Below are positions 35,773 through 44,156 of a stretch of 64,000 bases of DNA, piece after piece (the first letter of the stretch is position 1; the number at the start of each line of letters is the position of its first letter). A program made the translations under genes and the position numbers. This DNA is from Rhodobacteraceae bacterium Alg231-30 (lineage in GTDB: Bacteria > Pseudomonadota > Alphaproteobacteria > Rhodobacterales > Rhodobacteraceae), in the NCBI GenBank assembly GCA_900143615.1, contig FREU01000002.1, positions 39,888-103,887 on the forward strand, given 5' to 3'. The notes under the pieces were generated by a model. It saw nothing but the letters and a program-made list of their open reading frames with translations. It made no database searches and had not been told where the DNA came from.

Positions 35773-37133
35773 CTACGAGCCGCTCCTTTGCGTGCACCGC
35801 GCTTCTTGTTTTTGCCGCGCAGCTGCGATTTCTCGATCAGCCCTTCATATTGATGGGCCAGCAAATGGCTCTGAACCTGTTGGATCGTATCCATTGTGAC
35901 CGAAACCACAATCAGAACCGAGGTGCCGCCAAAATAGAACGGGATCGCAAATTGGCCACGCAGAATTTCCGGAAGGAGACAAACTGCCGCAAGATAGGCA
36001 GCGCCCATCACCAGAATGCGGTTCACCACATACTCGAGATATTCCGCTGTGCGTTTGCCGGGACGAATGCCGGGAACAAAGCCGTTCTGATTCTTCAGGT
36101 TGTCTGCAACCTCGTCAGGCTTGAAGCTGACGTTGAAGGTATAGAAGTAGGCAAAGAACACGATCATCGCGACGAAGAACAACAGATACAGCGGCTGACC
36201 AGGGCCAAAGTATGCCAGAACTGTCGACATGATCGGACCAGTTTGAGCGCCCGAGAATGTCGAAATCGTGGTTGGCAACAGCAGAAGCGAGCTGGCGAAG
36301 ATGGCTGGGATCACCCCTGATGGGTTGACCTTGACCGGCAGGTGGCTGGAACCACCGTCATAAACCTTCATGCCAACCTGACGGCGCGGGTACTGAATAT
36401 GGATCTTACGCAGAGCGCGTTCCATAAAGACCACAAAGGCAATTGTGCCCACCACCATGACAATCACCGAGACGATCACAATCGGGCTCAACGCACCAGA
36501 GCGACCAGACGCAAGGAACTGAGCCAGAGCGGCAGGAATTTCAGCGATAATACCGACAAAGATGATCAGCGAGATACCGTTGCCGATGCCGCGTGCGGTG
36601 ATCTGCTCACCCAGCCACATCAGGAACATTGTACCGCCAACCAGCGTAATCAGGCAGGAAAAGCGGAAGAACAGGCCCGGATCGGTAACCAGATCGCCAG
36701 CCTCAAGGCTTGCGGCCAAACCGTAAGCCTGCAAAGTCGCTAGGAACACAGTTCCATAACGTGTGTACTGGTTGATCTTTTTGCGGCCTTGTTCGCCTTC
36801 TTTCTTGAGCTGCTCTAGCTGCGGGACCATCGAGGTCAGCAGCTGAACAATGATCGATGCCGAGATATACGGCATGATGCCCAAAGCAAAGATACCCATC
36901 CGGCCCAAGGCGCCCCCGGTGAACATCGACAAAATGCCCCCGATGCCGGCACCGGCCTCTTCCATGAACTCTCTCAAGGCTACGCCGTCGATGCCCGGAA
37001 CCGGAATCCATGTGCCCAAGCGGTACACGATCAACAGACCGAGCGTGAACAGGATTCGATTACGAAGATCGGTGGCTTTACCCAGCGCGGCCCAGCTTGT
37101 GTTGGCCGCCATTTGCTCTGCTGCAGATACCAT
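35769..37133 (-). CDS. secY: Protein translocase subunit SecY
   Basis: Channel subunit of the Sec translocon, 454 residues, ten membrane helices. Characteristic segments include [20 protein letters not shown], the helix-2 segment [20 protein letters not shown] (about 78-97) and the C-terminal FQ-type region ending in a basic, Lys/Arg-rich tail. It lies 107 bases after rplO; a terminator-like hairpin in that gap may set its expression below that of the ribosomal gene. Confidence 0.98.
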   Translation of the reverse strand: MVSAAEQMAANTSWAALGKATDLRNRILFTLGLLIVYRLGTWIPVPGIDGVALREFMEEAGAGIGGILSMFTGGALGRMGIFALGIMPYISASIIVQLLTSMVPQLEQLKKEGEQGRKKINQYTRYGTVFLATLQAYGLAASLEAGDLVTDPGLFFRFSCLITLVGGTMFLMWLGEQITARGIGNGISLIIFVGIIAEIPAALAQFLASGRSGALSPIVIVSVIVMVVGTIAFVVFMERALRKIHIQYPRRQVGMKVYDGGSSHLPVKVNPSGVIPAIFASSLLLLPTTISTFSGAQTGPIMSTVLAYFGPGQPLYLLFFVAMIVFFAYFYTFNVSFKPDEVADNLKNQNGFVPGIRPGKRTAEYLEYVVNRILVMGAAYLAAVCLLPEILRGQFAIPFYFGGTSVLIVVSVTMDTIQQVQSHLLAHQYEGLIEKSQLRGKNKKRGARKGAARR

Positions 37134-37155
37134 TCGGATCTCTCTTAGAAATGAA

Positions 37156-37191
37156 AACGCCGCCAGAACCGTTCTCCGGTCAGGCGGCGTT
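37156..37191 (-). promoter_or_regulatory. Terminator-like attenuator hairpin between rplO and secY
   Basis: A 9-bp outer stem (AACGCCGCC / GGCGGCGTT) encloses an inner ACCGG/CGGT hairpin and is followed on the minus strand by TTTTCATTTC. It should cause partial termination, lowering secY-adk relative to rplO. Confidence 0.65.
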
Positions 37192-37240
37192 GGAAAACTT
37201 GCAAGGATATGTAAGCGGGTCGGTGCCCGCTCACAACCTC

Positions 37241-37714
37241 TTATTCAGCTGCTGGCGCAGATTTGACTGTCAGCGAGCCGCCCGCTTTCTCTACCGCTGC
37301 TACCGCAGACTTAGAGGCACCGGTTACTTCAATGGTCAAAGCGGCGGAAACTTCGCCTTTTGCCAGAACGCGGATGCCGTCCAGTTTGCGGCGCACTACG
37401 CCGGTCTCAACCAGAACATCTTCGGTAATCGCAGTTTTTGCGTCCAATGTGCCTGCATCAACAAATTTCTGGATCAGGCCCAGGTTGATAACAGCAAAAG
37501 ACTTGCGGTTTGGCTTGTTAAAGCCACGCTTTGGCAAACGTTGGTACAATGGCATTTGGCCGCCTTCGTAACCGTTGATGGCTACACCCGAGCGGGACTT
37601 TTGACCTTTGATACCACGGCCACCCATTTTACCTTTGCCGGAACCGGGTCCGCGGCCAACGCGCATGCGTTTCTTGGTTGCACCTGGGTTATCGTGCAGT
37701 TCGTGCAGTTTCAT
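37241..37714 (-). CDS. rplO: Ribosomal protein uL15
   Basis: Large-subunit protein of 157 residues. It opens [22 protein letters not shown], and [20 protein letters not shown] plus [15 protein letters not shown] complete the uL15 signature. The ATG at 37714 gives the canonical N-terminus; an in-frame start at 37765 adds 17 unrelated residues. It is first in its own unit rather than following rpmD directly, because the DUF1127 locus lies between. Confidence 0.97.
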   Translation of the reverse strand: MKLHELHDNPGATKKRMRVGRGPGSGKGKMGGRGIKGQKSRSGVAINGYEGGQMPLYQRLPKRGFNKPNRKSFAVINLGLIQKFVDAGTLDAKTAITEDVLVETGVVRRKLDGIRVLAKGEVSAALTIEVTGASKSAVAAVEKAGGSLTVKSAPAAE

Positions 37715-37812
37715 ATCGCTTCTCCTTGCCGGAACTGACCCACGAAGCGTTATCGGGCCAAACACGGCTTTTCTTGGTTTTTGATTCTGTGGCCACGATT
37801 GACCACCGGGGG

Positions 37813-37841
37813 CGTATAGACCTTTGGCTGTGCTGTTGCAA
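37813..37841 (-). promoter_or_regulatory. Predicted sigma70 promoter of rplO-secY-adk
   Basis: A -35 TTGCAA (37841-37836), a 17-base spacer and -10 TATACG (37818-37813) on the minus strand, about 100 bases before the rplO ATG. Confidence 0.7.
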
Positions 37842-37885
37842 GCTTTGCCGACACGCCATTTCCCCCTGCCCCTTATAACACGAAA

Positions 37886-37908
37886 GCGCCCCTGAGTATC
37901 AGGGGCGC
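37886..37908 (-). terminator. Terminator of DUF1127 gene 1 transcript
   Basis: A 10-bp perfect stem (GCGCCCCTGA / TCAGGGGCGC) with a 3-nt loop followed by TTTCG on the minus strand. It lies directly behind the anti-SD hairpin. Confidence 0.85.
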
Positions 37909-37918
37909 CCGGCTTGGA

Positions 37919-37949
37919 CCTTCGAGGGAGGGAGGGAGGAAAAAGAAGG
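37919..37949 (-). ncRNA. Anti-Shine-Dalgarno hairpin after DUF1127 gene 1 (cuckoo/CcsR-like)
   Basis: Starting right after the stop codon, the transcript forms CCTTC/GAAGG around a 21-nt loop of five Ts and four CCTC units, so the loop is anti-Shine-Dalgarno (CCUCCC repeated). The Rhodobacter sphaeroides CcsR (cuckoo) sRNAs carry CCUCCUCCC loops, are processed from a transcript that begins with a DUF1127 gene, and respond to stress. The resemblance in context and motif is strong; sRNA release is inferred. Confidence 0.75.
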
Positions 37950-38165
37950 TTAGTTGCCGTAAACGTGCTGGTGCGCGAGTTGCGCGATGTCGTAGCGGGA
38001 AATGCCGATATCGCGAAGATCAGAATCGCTCAACTCGCTGAGTTCACGCACGGTGGCGCGGTACTTGGCGCTTAGCTCGCGGGCGTCTTTGAATTCAGCC
38101 CAAGCGGCTGAGAGACGTGCGGTGAAGCTGGAGGAGACGATTGGTGTGGTTGATACATGTGCCAT
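37950..38165 (-). CDS. DUF1127 small protein, copy 1
   Basis: A 71-residue protein whose C-terminal half is a DUF1127 domain ([35 protein letters not shown]). Members are small, Arg-rich, stress-induced proteins that may bind RNA; in Rhodobacter the DUF1127 protein encoded ahead of the CcsR sRNAs influences RNA turnover. This copy and the one at 38455 share most residues and even the flanking 5' and 3' sequences, so they are a tandem duplication about 500 bases apart. Each is its own transcription unit with promoter, anti-SD hairpin and terminator, inserted between rpmD and rplO. Confidence 0.92.
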   Translation of the reverse strand: MAHVSTTPIVSSSFTARLSAAWAEFKDARELSAKYRATVRELSELSDSDLRDIGISRYDIAQLAHQHVYGN

Positions 38166-38240
38166 TGTTAAAATCCTTACTGGTGCGGACCGGAACGAAT
38201 TCTCCGGTGAGTACTGTGTGTCTGTTCTTGTTACACGACC

Positions 38241-38264
38241 GATATAGGGTCCCCGTTAGCGCAA
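38241..38264 (-). promoter_or_regulatory. Conserved promoter element of DUF1127 gene 1
   Basis: The minus strand reads TTGCGCTAACGG, then CTATATCGG, about 80-100 bases before the ATG. The same element recurs exactly 500 bases away before copy 2 while the sequence around it has drifted. The related R. sphaeroides locus uses stress sigma factors (RpoHI/RpoHII), and this box is the candidate for such control; the sigma factor is not proven by sequence. Confidence 0.55.
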
Positions 38265-38387
38265 ACAATATCTACAAAATTCAACCCGCTATGCATTTTA
38301 TGCATGCCTCGCACATCTTTTTTTGATTGATCAGAATCGATGCCTTGAAACCCCCAAAAGCAGTGAACGTTCGCACCAAAAACAAAA

Positions 38388-38409
38388 GCGCCCCTGAAAT
38401 CAGGGGCGC
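38388..38409 (-). terminator. Terminator of DUF1127 gene 2 transcript
   Basis: The same 10-bp stem as in copy 1 (GCGCCCCTGA / TCAGGGGCGC), closing over two bases, then a T-rich tail (TTTTGTT) on the minus strand. Confidence 0.85.
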
Positions 38410-38419
38410 CCGGCAAGAA

Positions 38420-38454
38420 CCTTCGAGGGAGGGAGGGAGGGAGGAAAAAGAAGG
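38420..38454 (-). ncRNA. Anti-Shine-Dalgarno hairpin after DUF1127 gene 2 (cuckoo/CcsR-like)
   Basis: Same design as the copy-1 hairpin: CCTTC/GAAGG stem beginning right after the stop codon. The loop here has five CCTC units instead of four, so the anti-SD tract differs by one tetranucleotide. This looks like a simple-sequence repeat able to change length. Confidence 0.75.
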
Positions 38455-38670
38455 TTAGTTGCCGTAAACGTGTTGCTGAGCAACCCGTGTAATGTCAAAG
38501 CGCGACACGCCGATGTCATCCAATTCAATGTCGCTCAGTTTGTTCAGTTCACGCACTGTGGCGCGATACTTGGCGTTCATCTCGCGGGCGTCTTTAAAAC
38601 TGGCCCAAGCGGCTGCGAGGCGTGAGCTCAAGCTTGTGGAAACGATTGGTGTGGTTGAAACATGTGCCAT
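38455..38670 (-). CDS. DUF1127 small protein, copy 2
   Basis: A 71-residue paralogue of the protein at 37950, with the same N-terminus [11 protein letters not shown] and the DUF1127 core RATVRELNKLSDIELDDIGVSRFDITRVAQQHVYG. Differences are scattered, showing an older duplication under protein-level constraint. Promoter, leader (TTGTTAAAATCC-type stretch before the ATG region), 3' anti-SD hairpin and terminator are all conserved with copy 1. Confidence 0.92.
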   Translation of the reverse strand: MAHVSTTPIVSTSLSSRLAAAWASFKDAREMNAKYRATVRELNKLSDIELDDIGVSRFDITRVAQQHVYGN

Positions 38671-38740
38671 TGTTAAAATCCTTACTGGTGCGGGCCGGAG
38701 CGAATTATCCGGTGAATACTGTGTGTCTTGTTACAGGACC

Positions 38741-38764
38741 GATATAGGAGCTCCGTTAGCGCAA
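38741..38764 (-). promoter_or_regulatory. Conserved promoter element of DUF1127 gene 2
   Basis: TTGCGCTAACGG followed by CTATATCGG on the minus strand, the same element as before copy 1. Confidence 0.55.
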
Positions 38765-38845
38765 CCAATAGCTCTAAAGTACAACCCGATATGCAATTGA
38801 CGCATGTCACTTACACATTTGTTTGCAAGGCCAATCGCAAACAAA

Positions 38846-38872
38846 AACCCCGATCCTCTAAGGATCGGGGTT
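38846..38872 (-). terminator. Terminator downstream of the 34-nt repeat array
   Basis: A 12-bp perfect stem (AACCCCGATCCT / AGGATCGGGGTT) followed on the minus strand by TTTTTG. Its orientation means the transcript of DUF1127 gene 3 would run through the repeat array before ending here. Confidence 0.88.
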
Positions 38873-38896
38873 ACTCTTTAAGGAACCAAAACAGGC

Positions 38897-39168
38897 ACTG
38901 GTATCGAACTACGAAACACAAAACATACAACTGGTTACTGAAACCAGATACTTGAACTAGCGATTTTCTAGGGGACGCTTACTACGCGAAAAGACCACTC
39001 ATTACGCAATTCTAGAAACTCGAAACAGAAAACTCGTTACGAAAACAGAAACACGACAACTTGTTTACTCGTGACAAAATCCAACAAACAGAACCATAGA
39101 ACTCGTGACCAAAACCGACGAACTCAAACCTAAAACTCGTTACGCAATCACAAAACTTGAAACGTTCA
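38897..39168 (-). repeat. Degenerate 34-35-nt tandem repeat array in the probable 3' UTR of DUF1127 gene 3
   Basis: The core ACTCGTTACGNAAAC (plus strand) recurs at 38997, 39032, 39067, 39101 and 39135, i.e. at steps of 35, 35, 34 and 34, and weaker copies begin at 38897 and 38930. Units diverge at many positions but keep ACTCGTNAC near the start and A-rich, C-punctuated remainders. There is no open frame and no conserved-repeat/unique-spacer pattern, so it is not CRISPR. It lies between the stop codon of DUF1127 gene 3 and a minus-strand terminator. Function unknown. Confidence 0.8.
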
Positions 39169-39171
39169 AGG

Positions 39172-39387
39172 CTACACTGCGCGCGGTGCGGCGCGGGCAA
39201 CGTCTTCGATGTTCCAACGAGACAAACCGATGTCCAGCAACTCCGCGTCTGTCAAACGCGACAACTCTTTAACGGTCCGCCGAAACTCGACGCGACGCTG
39301 AAACGCGATCTGCATGTCTTCCAGCGCGTGCTGGAAACGACCAACGAAATCGACTGCTTCGATGTGGAAGCTAGGCGCATGCTGCAT
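39172..39387 (-). CDS. DUF1127 small protein, copy 3 (divergent)
   Basis: A 71-residue protein with the DUF1127 core RRTVKELSRLTDAELLDIGLSRWNIEDVARAAPR at the C-terminus but an unrelated N-terminus (MQHAPSFHIEAVDFVGRFQ). The ATG at 39387 follows AAGGATACAGAAA. It lacks the anti-SD hairpin of copies 1 and 2; instead a short CTTGAA-CGT-TTCAAG hairpin and then the 34-nt repeat array follow its stop codon. It belongs to the same insertion between rpmD and rplO. Confidence 0.88.
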   Translation of the reverse strand: MQHAPSFHIEAVDFVGRFQHALEDMQIAFQRRVEFRRTVKELSRLTDAELLDIGLSRWNIEDVARAAPRAV

Positions 39388-39600
39388 TTTCTGTATCCTT
39401 GAAAAACCAAAGCGCGGAAAAAAACAAATGCGCTTTCTCATGGGGTGAGGGTCAAATAGTACCTCTTTTGCCAGCAACAACTTCCGTAAATGCAAACCTG
39501 ATATGCGCTAAGTGCAAAGCAGGGCATCGCGGAGCTTTGAGGTGCCCTATCCCGCCTAAAATCTGCCTGCTTTCTTTAAATTTACGCCTAAAAACAGCAA

Positions 39601-39626
39601 AACGCCCCGCAAAAATGCGGGGCGTT
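39601..39626 (-). terminator. Terminator of the rpmC-rpmD (spc) unit
   Basis: An 11-bp perfect stem (AACGCCCCGCA / TGCGGGGCGTT) with loop TTTT, followed on the minus strand by TTTTGCTGTTTTT, 39 bases after the rpmD stop. Confidence 0.92.
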
Positions 39627-39665
39627 CTATCACTGAAACAACGTCTGGCCTAGGCCATTTGCTGC

Positions 39666-39854
39666 TTAGCCTTTTTCTTCGATGATCTCGACAAGATGCG
39701 GGATCTTGCGAACCATACCGCGCACCGAAGGAGTATCTTCCAGCTCACGTGTGCGGTTCATTTTGTTCAGACCCAGACCAACCAGCGTAGCACGCTGATC
39801 TGCGGGGCGACGGATCGGAGAACCGATCTGTTTGACTACAATAGTTTTCGCCAT
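39666..39854 (-). CDS. rpmD: Ribosomal protein uL30
   Basis: Large-subunit protein of 62 residues ([20 protein letters not shown], then [33 protein letters not shown]), the complete uL30 fold. It lies 12 bases after rpsE and is the last gene before a terminator; in the standard spc order rplO would follow directly. Confidence 0.97.
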   Translation of the reverse strand: MAKTIVVKQIGSPIRRPADQRATLVGLGLNKMNRTRELEDTPSVRGMVRKIPHLVEIIEEKG

Positions 39855-39866
39855 GTCTCGGGTTCC

Positions 39867-40442
39867 TTACGCTTCTGCCGCTGCAGGTGCGGCTGCCGGT
39901 GCTTCATCCTTTTTCAGGATGTCAGCAACCTTTTTGCCACGACGTGCTGCAACCTGACGGGGGCTCGACTCTTTGGTCAGGCCGTCCATGGTTGCGCGGA
40001 TCATGTTGTAGGGGTTTTGCGAACCGAGCGACTTGGACACAACGTCCTTGATGCCCAGCATTTCGAAAACGGCACGCATTGGACCACCGGCGATGATACC
40101 AGTACCTTCAGGTGCTGTCCGCATCACAACTTTACCGGCGCCGTGGCGGCCTTCCATGTCGTGGTGCAACGTACGACCTTCGCGCAGAGGCACGCGGATC
40201 ATTTGACGTTTCGCTTGCTCAGTGGCTTTGCGGATCGCCTCAGGCACTTCTTTAGCTTTACCTTTGCCAAAGCCAACACGGCCTTTTTGGTCGCCTACGA
40301 CAACCAGAGCAGCAAAGCCGAAGCGCTTACCACCTTTTACGGTTTTCGATACACGGTTGATCGCGACTAGACGATCTGCGAATTCCGGAGTTTCGTCTTC
40401 GCGGTTACGACCACGACCCCGGCGGTTATCACGTTCTGCCAT
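39867..40442 (-). CDS. rpsE: Ribosomal protein uS5
   Basis: Small-subunit protein of 191 residues involved in decoding fidelity. The double-stranded-RNA-binding-like domain begins [31 protein letters not shown]. An Arg/Asp-rich N-terminal extension and an Ala/Pro-rich C-terminal tail are typical of the alphaproteobacterial form. The ATG at 40442 gives [11 protein letters not shown]; an in-frame start at 40502 lies within a hairpin-containing gap. Confidence 0.97.
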   Translation of the reverse strand: MAERDNRRGRGRNREDETPEFADRLVAINRVSKTVKGGKRFGFAALVVVGDQKGRVGFGKGKAKEVPEAIRKATEQAKRQMIRVPLREGRTLHHDMEGRHGAGKVVMRTAPEGTGIIAGGPMRAVFEMLGIKDVVSKSLGSQNPYNMIRATMDGLTKESSPRQVAARRGKKVADILKKDEAPAAAPAAAEA

Positions 40443-40526
40443 AGAGGCATTCCTTTCACATTGGCGCAGTGCGCCATAAAATCCAATCCAGGTGCCCCGC
40501 ACGCAAATGCAGGGCCCGGATCATCG

Positions 40527-40546
40527 GGGGGACGTTGCCGTCCCCC
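40527..40546 (-). promoter_or_regulatory. Intercistronic hairpin between rplR and rpsE
   Basis: A 7-bp stem (GGGGGAC / GTCCCCC) with a 6-nt loop, 8 bases after the rplR stop in a 112-base gap. It is in the middle of an otherwise tightly packed operon. Confidence 0.6.
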
Positions 40547-40554
40547 ACAAGTCC

Positions 40555-40914
40555 TTAGACCTTCAATCCACCTTCACGCGCAGCTTCGGCCAAGGCCTTC
40601 ACTTTGCCGTGGAAGAGGAAACCGCCGCGGTCGAAATATGCTTCGCTCACGCCGGCTTTGGTCGCACGTTCCGCGATCGCTGCACCCACTTTTGCGGCTG
40701 CTTCGATGTTGTTTTTGCCAACAACGCCAAGATCTTTTTCCATCGACGATGCCGATGCCAAAGTCACGCCGTTCACATCGTCGATCACTTGAGCGCTGAT
40801 GTTTTTGTTTGAACGGTGCACCGAAAGGCGCAGCTTTGTGCCGTTTACCTTGCGAAGTTTGTTCCGGACGCGCAGGCGGCGCTTGAGGAACAGGGTCCGT
40901 TTGCTGTTTGCCAT
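40555..40914 (-). CDS. rplR: Ribosomal protein uL18
   Basis: Large-subunit 5S-rRNA-binding protein of 119 residues. [29 protein letters not shown] and the C-terminal [25 protein letters not shown] are diagnostic. Packed 11 bases after rplF. Confidence 0.97.
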   Translation of the reverse strand: MANSKRTLFLKRRLRVRNKLRKVNGTKLRLSVHRSNKNISAQVIDDVNGVTLASASSMEKDLGVVGKNNIEAAAKVGAAIAERATKAGVSEAYFDRGGFLFHGKVKALAEAAREGGLKV

Positions 40915-40925
40915 CTGACTGGTCC

Positions 40926-41459
40926 TTACTTCTTCTTACCTTCCTTACGGAAGATAAATTCACCTTTGTAACGGATCCCTTTGCCTTTGTAGGGCTCTGG
41001 TTTCCGCCACTCGCGGATGTTTGCTGCTACTTGACCAACAAGCTGTGAGTCAGTGCCTTCAACGATGATCACAGTGGGCTTAGGCGCCGTAACTGTGATG
41101 CCCGCAGGCACTTCGAAGTTCACTTCATGCGACAGACCGAGCGACAGCTTCAGAGTGTTACCCTGCATCTGTGCACGATAACCAACACCCTGGATTTCAA
41201 GCTCTTTTTTGAAACCAGCTGTGCAGCCTGTTACCATGTTGGCGATGACAGTCCGTGACATACCCCATTGCTGACGTGCACGCTTGGACGAGCCACGCGG
41301 TGTCACGGTCACAACATTGTCGTTCACCGCAAGCGTGACATCGTCAGTTGCTGTGAAAGACTGGGCGTCCTTCGGACCTTTGATTTCGATGGTCTGGCCG
41401 GAGACAGAGGCAGTAACGCCGCTGGGCAGCTCGACCGGTTTTTTACCAATACGAGACAT
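40926..41459 (-). CDS. rplF: Ribosomal protein uL6
   Basis: Large-subunit protein of 177 residues near the factor-binding site. It starts [15 protein letters not shown], and the signature [24 protein letters not shown] closes it. Twelve bases after rpsH. Confidence 0.98.
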   Translation of the reverse strand: MSRIGKKPVELPSGVTASVSGQTIEIKGPKDAQSFTATDDVTLAVNDNVVTVTPRGSSKRARQQWGMSRTVIANMVTGCTAGFKKELEIQGVGYRAQMQGNTLKLSLGLSHEVNFEVPAGITVTAPKPTVIIVEGTDSQLVGQVAANIREWRKPEPYKGKGIRYKGEFIFRKEGKKK

Positions 41460-41471
41460 GTTCAGCTCTCC

Positions 41472-41861
41472 TTAGAAGACCGTGCAAAGAACTTCGCCGC
41501 CGATATTCTGGCTGCGAGCACTTGCATCCGACATCACACCCTTAGGGGTGGAGACAATCGACACACCCAAGCCCTGACGGACTTCTGGGATGTCTTTAAC
41601 ACCAACGTAAACGCGACGGCCGGGGGTCGAAACCCGCTTCAGTTCACGAATAACAGGGGTGCCTTCGTAGTATTTCAGGCTGATTTCGAACGCCGGATGG
41701 CCGTTCTCTTCGCCTGCTTCGTAGCCACGGATGTAACCTTCGTTTTGCAGTACATCCAAAACCCAACCACGCAGTTTAGACGCTGGTGTAGACACCACCG
41801 ACTTGCCACGCATTTGGCCGTTACGGATACGAGTCAGCATATCACCGATAGGATCGTTCAT
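41472..41861 (-). CDS. rpsH: Ribosomal protein uS8
   Basis: Primary 16S-binding protein of 129 residues. It begins [19 protein letters not shown] and ends with [33 protein letters not shown]. In E. coli S8 represses the spc operon by binding mRNA near rplE; whether that control exists here cannot be read. Twelve bases after rpsN. Confidence 0.98.
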   Translation of the reverse strand: MNDPIGDMLTRIRNGQMRGKSVVSTPASKLRGWVLDVLQNEGYIRGYEAGEENGHPAFEISLKYYEGTPVIRELKRVSTPGRRVYVGVKDIPEVRQGLGVSIVSTPKGVMSDASARSQNIGGEVLCTVF

Positions 41862-41873
41862 AATACTCTCTCC

Positions 41874-42179
41874 TTACCAGCTAGATTTGACCATGCCGGG
41901 GATCTGACCAGCAGAACCCAGCTCGCGCAGCGCAATACGGCTGACCTTCAGCTTACGGTAGTAAGCGTGAGGACGACCTGTCAGCTGACAGCGATTGTGA
42001 AGACGAGTTGCCGAGCTGTTGCGCGGCAGTTTTGCCAGTTTCAGACGCGCTTTGAAACGCTCTTCCATTGGCAGGCTCTCGTCCTTTGCGATCTCTTTAA
42101 GCTCGGCACGTTTAGCGGCGTATTTTGCCACCAGACGTTCGCGCTTTTTCTCGCGTTCGATCATTGCTTTTTTAGCCAT
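41874..42179 (-). CDS. rpsN: Ribosomal protein uS14 (zinc-independent form)
   Basis: Small-subunit protein of 101 residues, the long C-minus type without zinc-binding Cys pairs. The C-terminal [39 protein letters not shown] is canonical. Located 21 bases after rplE. Confidence 0.98.
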   Translation of the reverse strand: MAKKAMIEREKKRERLVAKYAAKRAELKEIAKDESLPMEERFKARLKLAKLPRNSSATRLHNRCQLTGRPHAYYRKLKVSRIALRELGSAGQIPGMVKSSW

Positions 42180-42200
42180 GTCTTTTTCCCTTCCCGAGCT

Positions 42201-42761
42201 TTACGCGTTGAAAGGCATGTTGAAAGCTTTCAACAGGCTCTTTGCTTCAGCGTCGGTGTCAGCGGTCGTGGTGATCACGATATCCATGCCCCAGTTCTCA
42301 TCGACTTTGTCGAAATCGATCTCGGGGAATACGATGTGCTCTTTCAAGCCAGTGGCAAAGTTGCCGCGGCCATCAAAGCTCGGCTTCACACCACGGAAGT
42401 CGCGAATACGCGGCATTGCGATAGTGATCAGACGATCAAGGAAATCGTACATACGGTCGCCACGCAGGGTTACCTTGGCGCCCATCGGCATGCCTTCGCG
42501 AACGCGGAAGCCAGCGATAGAGTTCTTTGCCACGGTAGTCAGAGCTTTCTGACCTGAAATCAGGGTCAGATCAGCTTGGGCCGACTTGGCTTTTTTGCTG
42601 TCTTTGACGGCTGCACGGCCACAGCCGATGTTCAGCACGATCTTTTCCAGCTTGGGGATCTGCATGTCGCTCTTGTATCCGAACTCTTCTTTCAGAGCGG
42701 CACGGATAGTTTCGACATACTGCGCCTTCAGACGCGGGGTGTAGGTTGCGTTATCAAGCAT
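42201..42761 (-). CDS. rplE: Ribosomal protein uL5
   Basis: 5S-rRNA-binding protein of 186 residues. Key segments are [43 protein letters not shown] and the C-terminal [27 protein letters not shown]. Its start overlaps the rplX stop by 8 bases, giving translational coupling. Confidence 0.98.
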   Translation of the reverse strand: MLDNATYTPRLKAQYVETIRAALKEEFGYKSDMQIPKLEKIVLNIGCGRAAVKDSKKAKSAQADLTLISGQKALTTVAKNSIAGFRVREGMPMGAKVTLRGDRMYDFLDRLITIAMPRIRDFRGVKPSFDGRGNFATGLKEHIVFPEIDFDKVDENWGMDIVITTTADTDAEAKSLLKAFNMPFNA

Positions 42762-43065
42762 CGATTACGTCCCCTGTAGTCTTAGCAAAGCGCACTTTCT
42801 TGTCGCCTTCCATGCGGAAGCCAACACGAGTTGCTTTGCCGTTTGCGTCCAAAAATGCCAGGTTCGACAGCTGAATAGGCATCGCTTTAGGAATGCGACC
42901 GCCTTGGTCTGTCTGGCTTTGCTTGGTGTGACGGATAGAGATGTTCACGCCGTCAACAACAGCTTTGCCGGCTTTGGGGTCAACAGAGGAAATAGTGCCC
43001 TCTTTGCCTTTGTCCTTACCAGCAAGAACGACGACCTTGTCGCCTTTTTTCAACTTAGCAGCCAT
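42754..43065 (-). CDS. rplX: Ribosomal protein uL24
   Basis: Assembly-initiator protein of 103 residues with an N-terminal KOW motif ([23 protein letters not shown]). The ATG at 43065 gives [11 protein letters not shown]; an in-frame start at 43086 lies inside rplN. One base separates it from rplN. Confidence 0.97.
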   Translation of the reverse strand: MAAKLKKGDKVVVLAGKDKGKEGTISSVDPKAGKAVVDGVNISIRHTKQSQTDQGGRIPKAMPIQLSNLAFLDANGKATRVGFRMEGDKKVRFAKTTGDVIDA

Positions 43066-43066
43066 C

Positions 43067-43435
43067 TTACAGCACCTCCGGCGCAAGCGAGATGATCTTC
43101 ATGAAGTTCTTGGCGCGCAGCTCACGAACAACTGGTCCGAAGATACGTGTACCTACGGGCTCGTTTGCGTTGTTCAAAATAACAGCTGCATTGCGATCAA
43201 AGCGGATCGCTGTGCCATCTTCACGACGGACTTCTTTAGCGGTGCGAACGACGACGGCCTTGCGGACGTCCCCTTTTTTAACGCGACCGCGTGGAATGGC
43301 TTCCTTAACCGAGACAACGATAACGTCGCCTACGGATGCGTACTTACGCTTGGAACCACCCAGAACCTTGATGCACTGAACACGGCGAGCGCCGCTGTTG
43401 TCAGCTACATCCAGATTTGTTTGCATCTGGATCAT
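43067..43435 (-). CDS. rplN: Ribosomal protein uL14
   Basis: Large-subunit protein of 122 residues at a subunit bridge. It begins [30 protein letters not shown], the uL14 signature. A 98-base gap with a small hairpin precedes it. Confidence 0.98.
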   Translation of the reverse strand: MIQMQTNLDVADNSGARRVQCIKVLGGSKRKYASVGDVIVVSVKEAIPRGRVKKGDVRKAVVVRTAKEVRREDGTAIRFDRNAAVILNNANEPVGTRIFGPVVRELRAKNFMKIISLAPEVL

Positions 43436-43515
43436 GTGGTTTCTCCCGACCTATGGGGCACCGATGCGTGGTGTATCCCCCAGGGTTTCGACTAACTGTT
43501 AAGTCTAGTCGCCAG

Positions 43516-43533
43516 GAGTCTCTTACGAGACTC
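43516..43533 (-). promoter_or_regulatory. Intercistronic hairpin between rpsQ and rplN
   Basis: GAGTCTC / GAGACTC, a 7-bp stem with a 4-nt loop, directly after the rpsQ stop. Confidence 0.5.
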
Positions 43534-43764
43534 TTAGGCTTCCAGAACTTCCCAGCGTTTGGTTTTCGAACGCGGTGCGCATTCGATAATACGAACAATG
43601 TCGCCTACTTTGTAAGCGTTGTTCTCATCGTGAGCCCGGTACTTTTTGGACTTACGAATGGTCTTCTTCAGAACCGGGTGTGTAAAGCGACGTTCGATCG
43701 ACACAGTTACGGTTTGGGCGTTGGCATCCGATGTTACGGTGCCAGTCAGGATACGTTTGGGCAT
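43534..43764 (-). CDS. rpsQ: Ribosomal protein uS17
   Basis: Primary 16S-binding OB-fold protein of 76 residues ([30 protein letters not shown], then [34 protein letters not shown]). Fourteen bases after rpmC. Confidence 0.97.
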   Translation of the reverse strand: MPKRILTGTVTSDANAQTVTVSIERRFTHPVLKKTIRKSKKYRAHDENNAYKVGDIVRIIECAPRSKTKRWEVLEA

Positions 43765-43778
43765 CTATCAGGCTCCTA

Positions 43779-43979
43779 TTACTCAGCTGCCGACTTGGCT
43801 TTTTCGTTCAGAATGGTCTTAACACGTGCAGCGTTACGACGCGCAGCACGGATCAAAGCCGGGTTTTCCATTTGGCCAGTGGCCTGCTGGAAACGTAGGT
43901 TGAACGATTCTTTTTTCAGATTGGCCAGCTCTTCACGAAGCTGATCCGGCGTTTTTTCACGCAGTTCGTTGGCGTTCAT
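43779..43979 (-). CDS. rpmC: Ribosomal protein uL29
   Basis: Exit-tunnel-rim protein of 66 residues ([36 protein letters not shown]). It is first in its unit because a 6.6-kb insertion separates it from rplP, its usual neighbour. The ATG at 43979 has GAAGAGG just upstream; an in-frame start at 43997 adds six residues. A sigma70-like promoter is at 44098-44126. Confidence 0.97.
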   Translation of the reverse strand: MNANELREKTPDQLREELANLKKESFNLRFQQATGQMENPALIRAARRNAARVKTILNEKAKSAAE

Positions 43980-44097
43980 CGCCTCTTCCTTTCTCATACA
44001 TCAGAAGGCGCCCGGTATATGTGCGGGGTAACCTTTTTGCCTGATGGACAAATACAAAACACACGAATCCCCTGAACGGGAATCCGCGAGATGGCGT

Positions 44098-44126
44098 GCT
44101 ATACGGGGGTGCGCTGCTGATGGCAA
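44098..44126 (-). promoter_or_regulatory. Predicted sigma70 promoter of the rpmC-rpmD unit
   Basis: A -35 TTGCCA (44126-44121), a 17-base spacer and -10 TATAGC (44103-44098) on the minus strand, about 120 bases before rpmC. Confidence 0.7.
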
Positions 44127-44156
44127 GCGAAAACACCCCGTTTTTGCAATCCTGGT

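Noticed and set aside
38897..39168. CRISPR array
   Set aside because: Units are degenerate along their whole length, with no identical repeats separated by unique spacers, and no cas genes are nearby.
41268..42557. Long plus-strand reading frame (429 codons) antisense to rpsH-rpsN-rplE
   Set aside because: It mirrors conserved ribosomal genes on the other strand and has no domain, ribosome-binding site or sensible protein composition. Similar antisense frames at 52336-53418 and 32778-33698 are rejected for the same reason.
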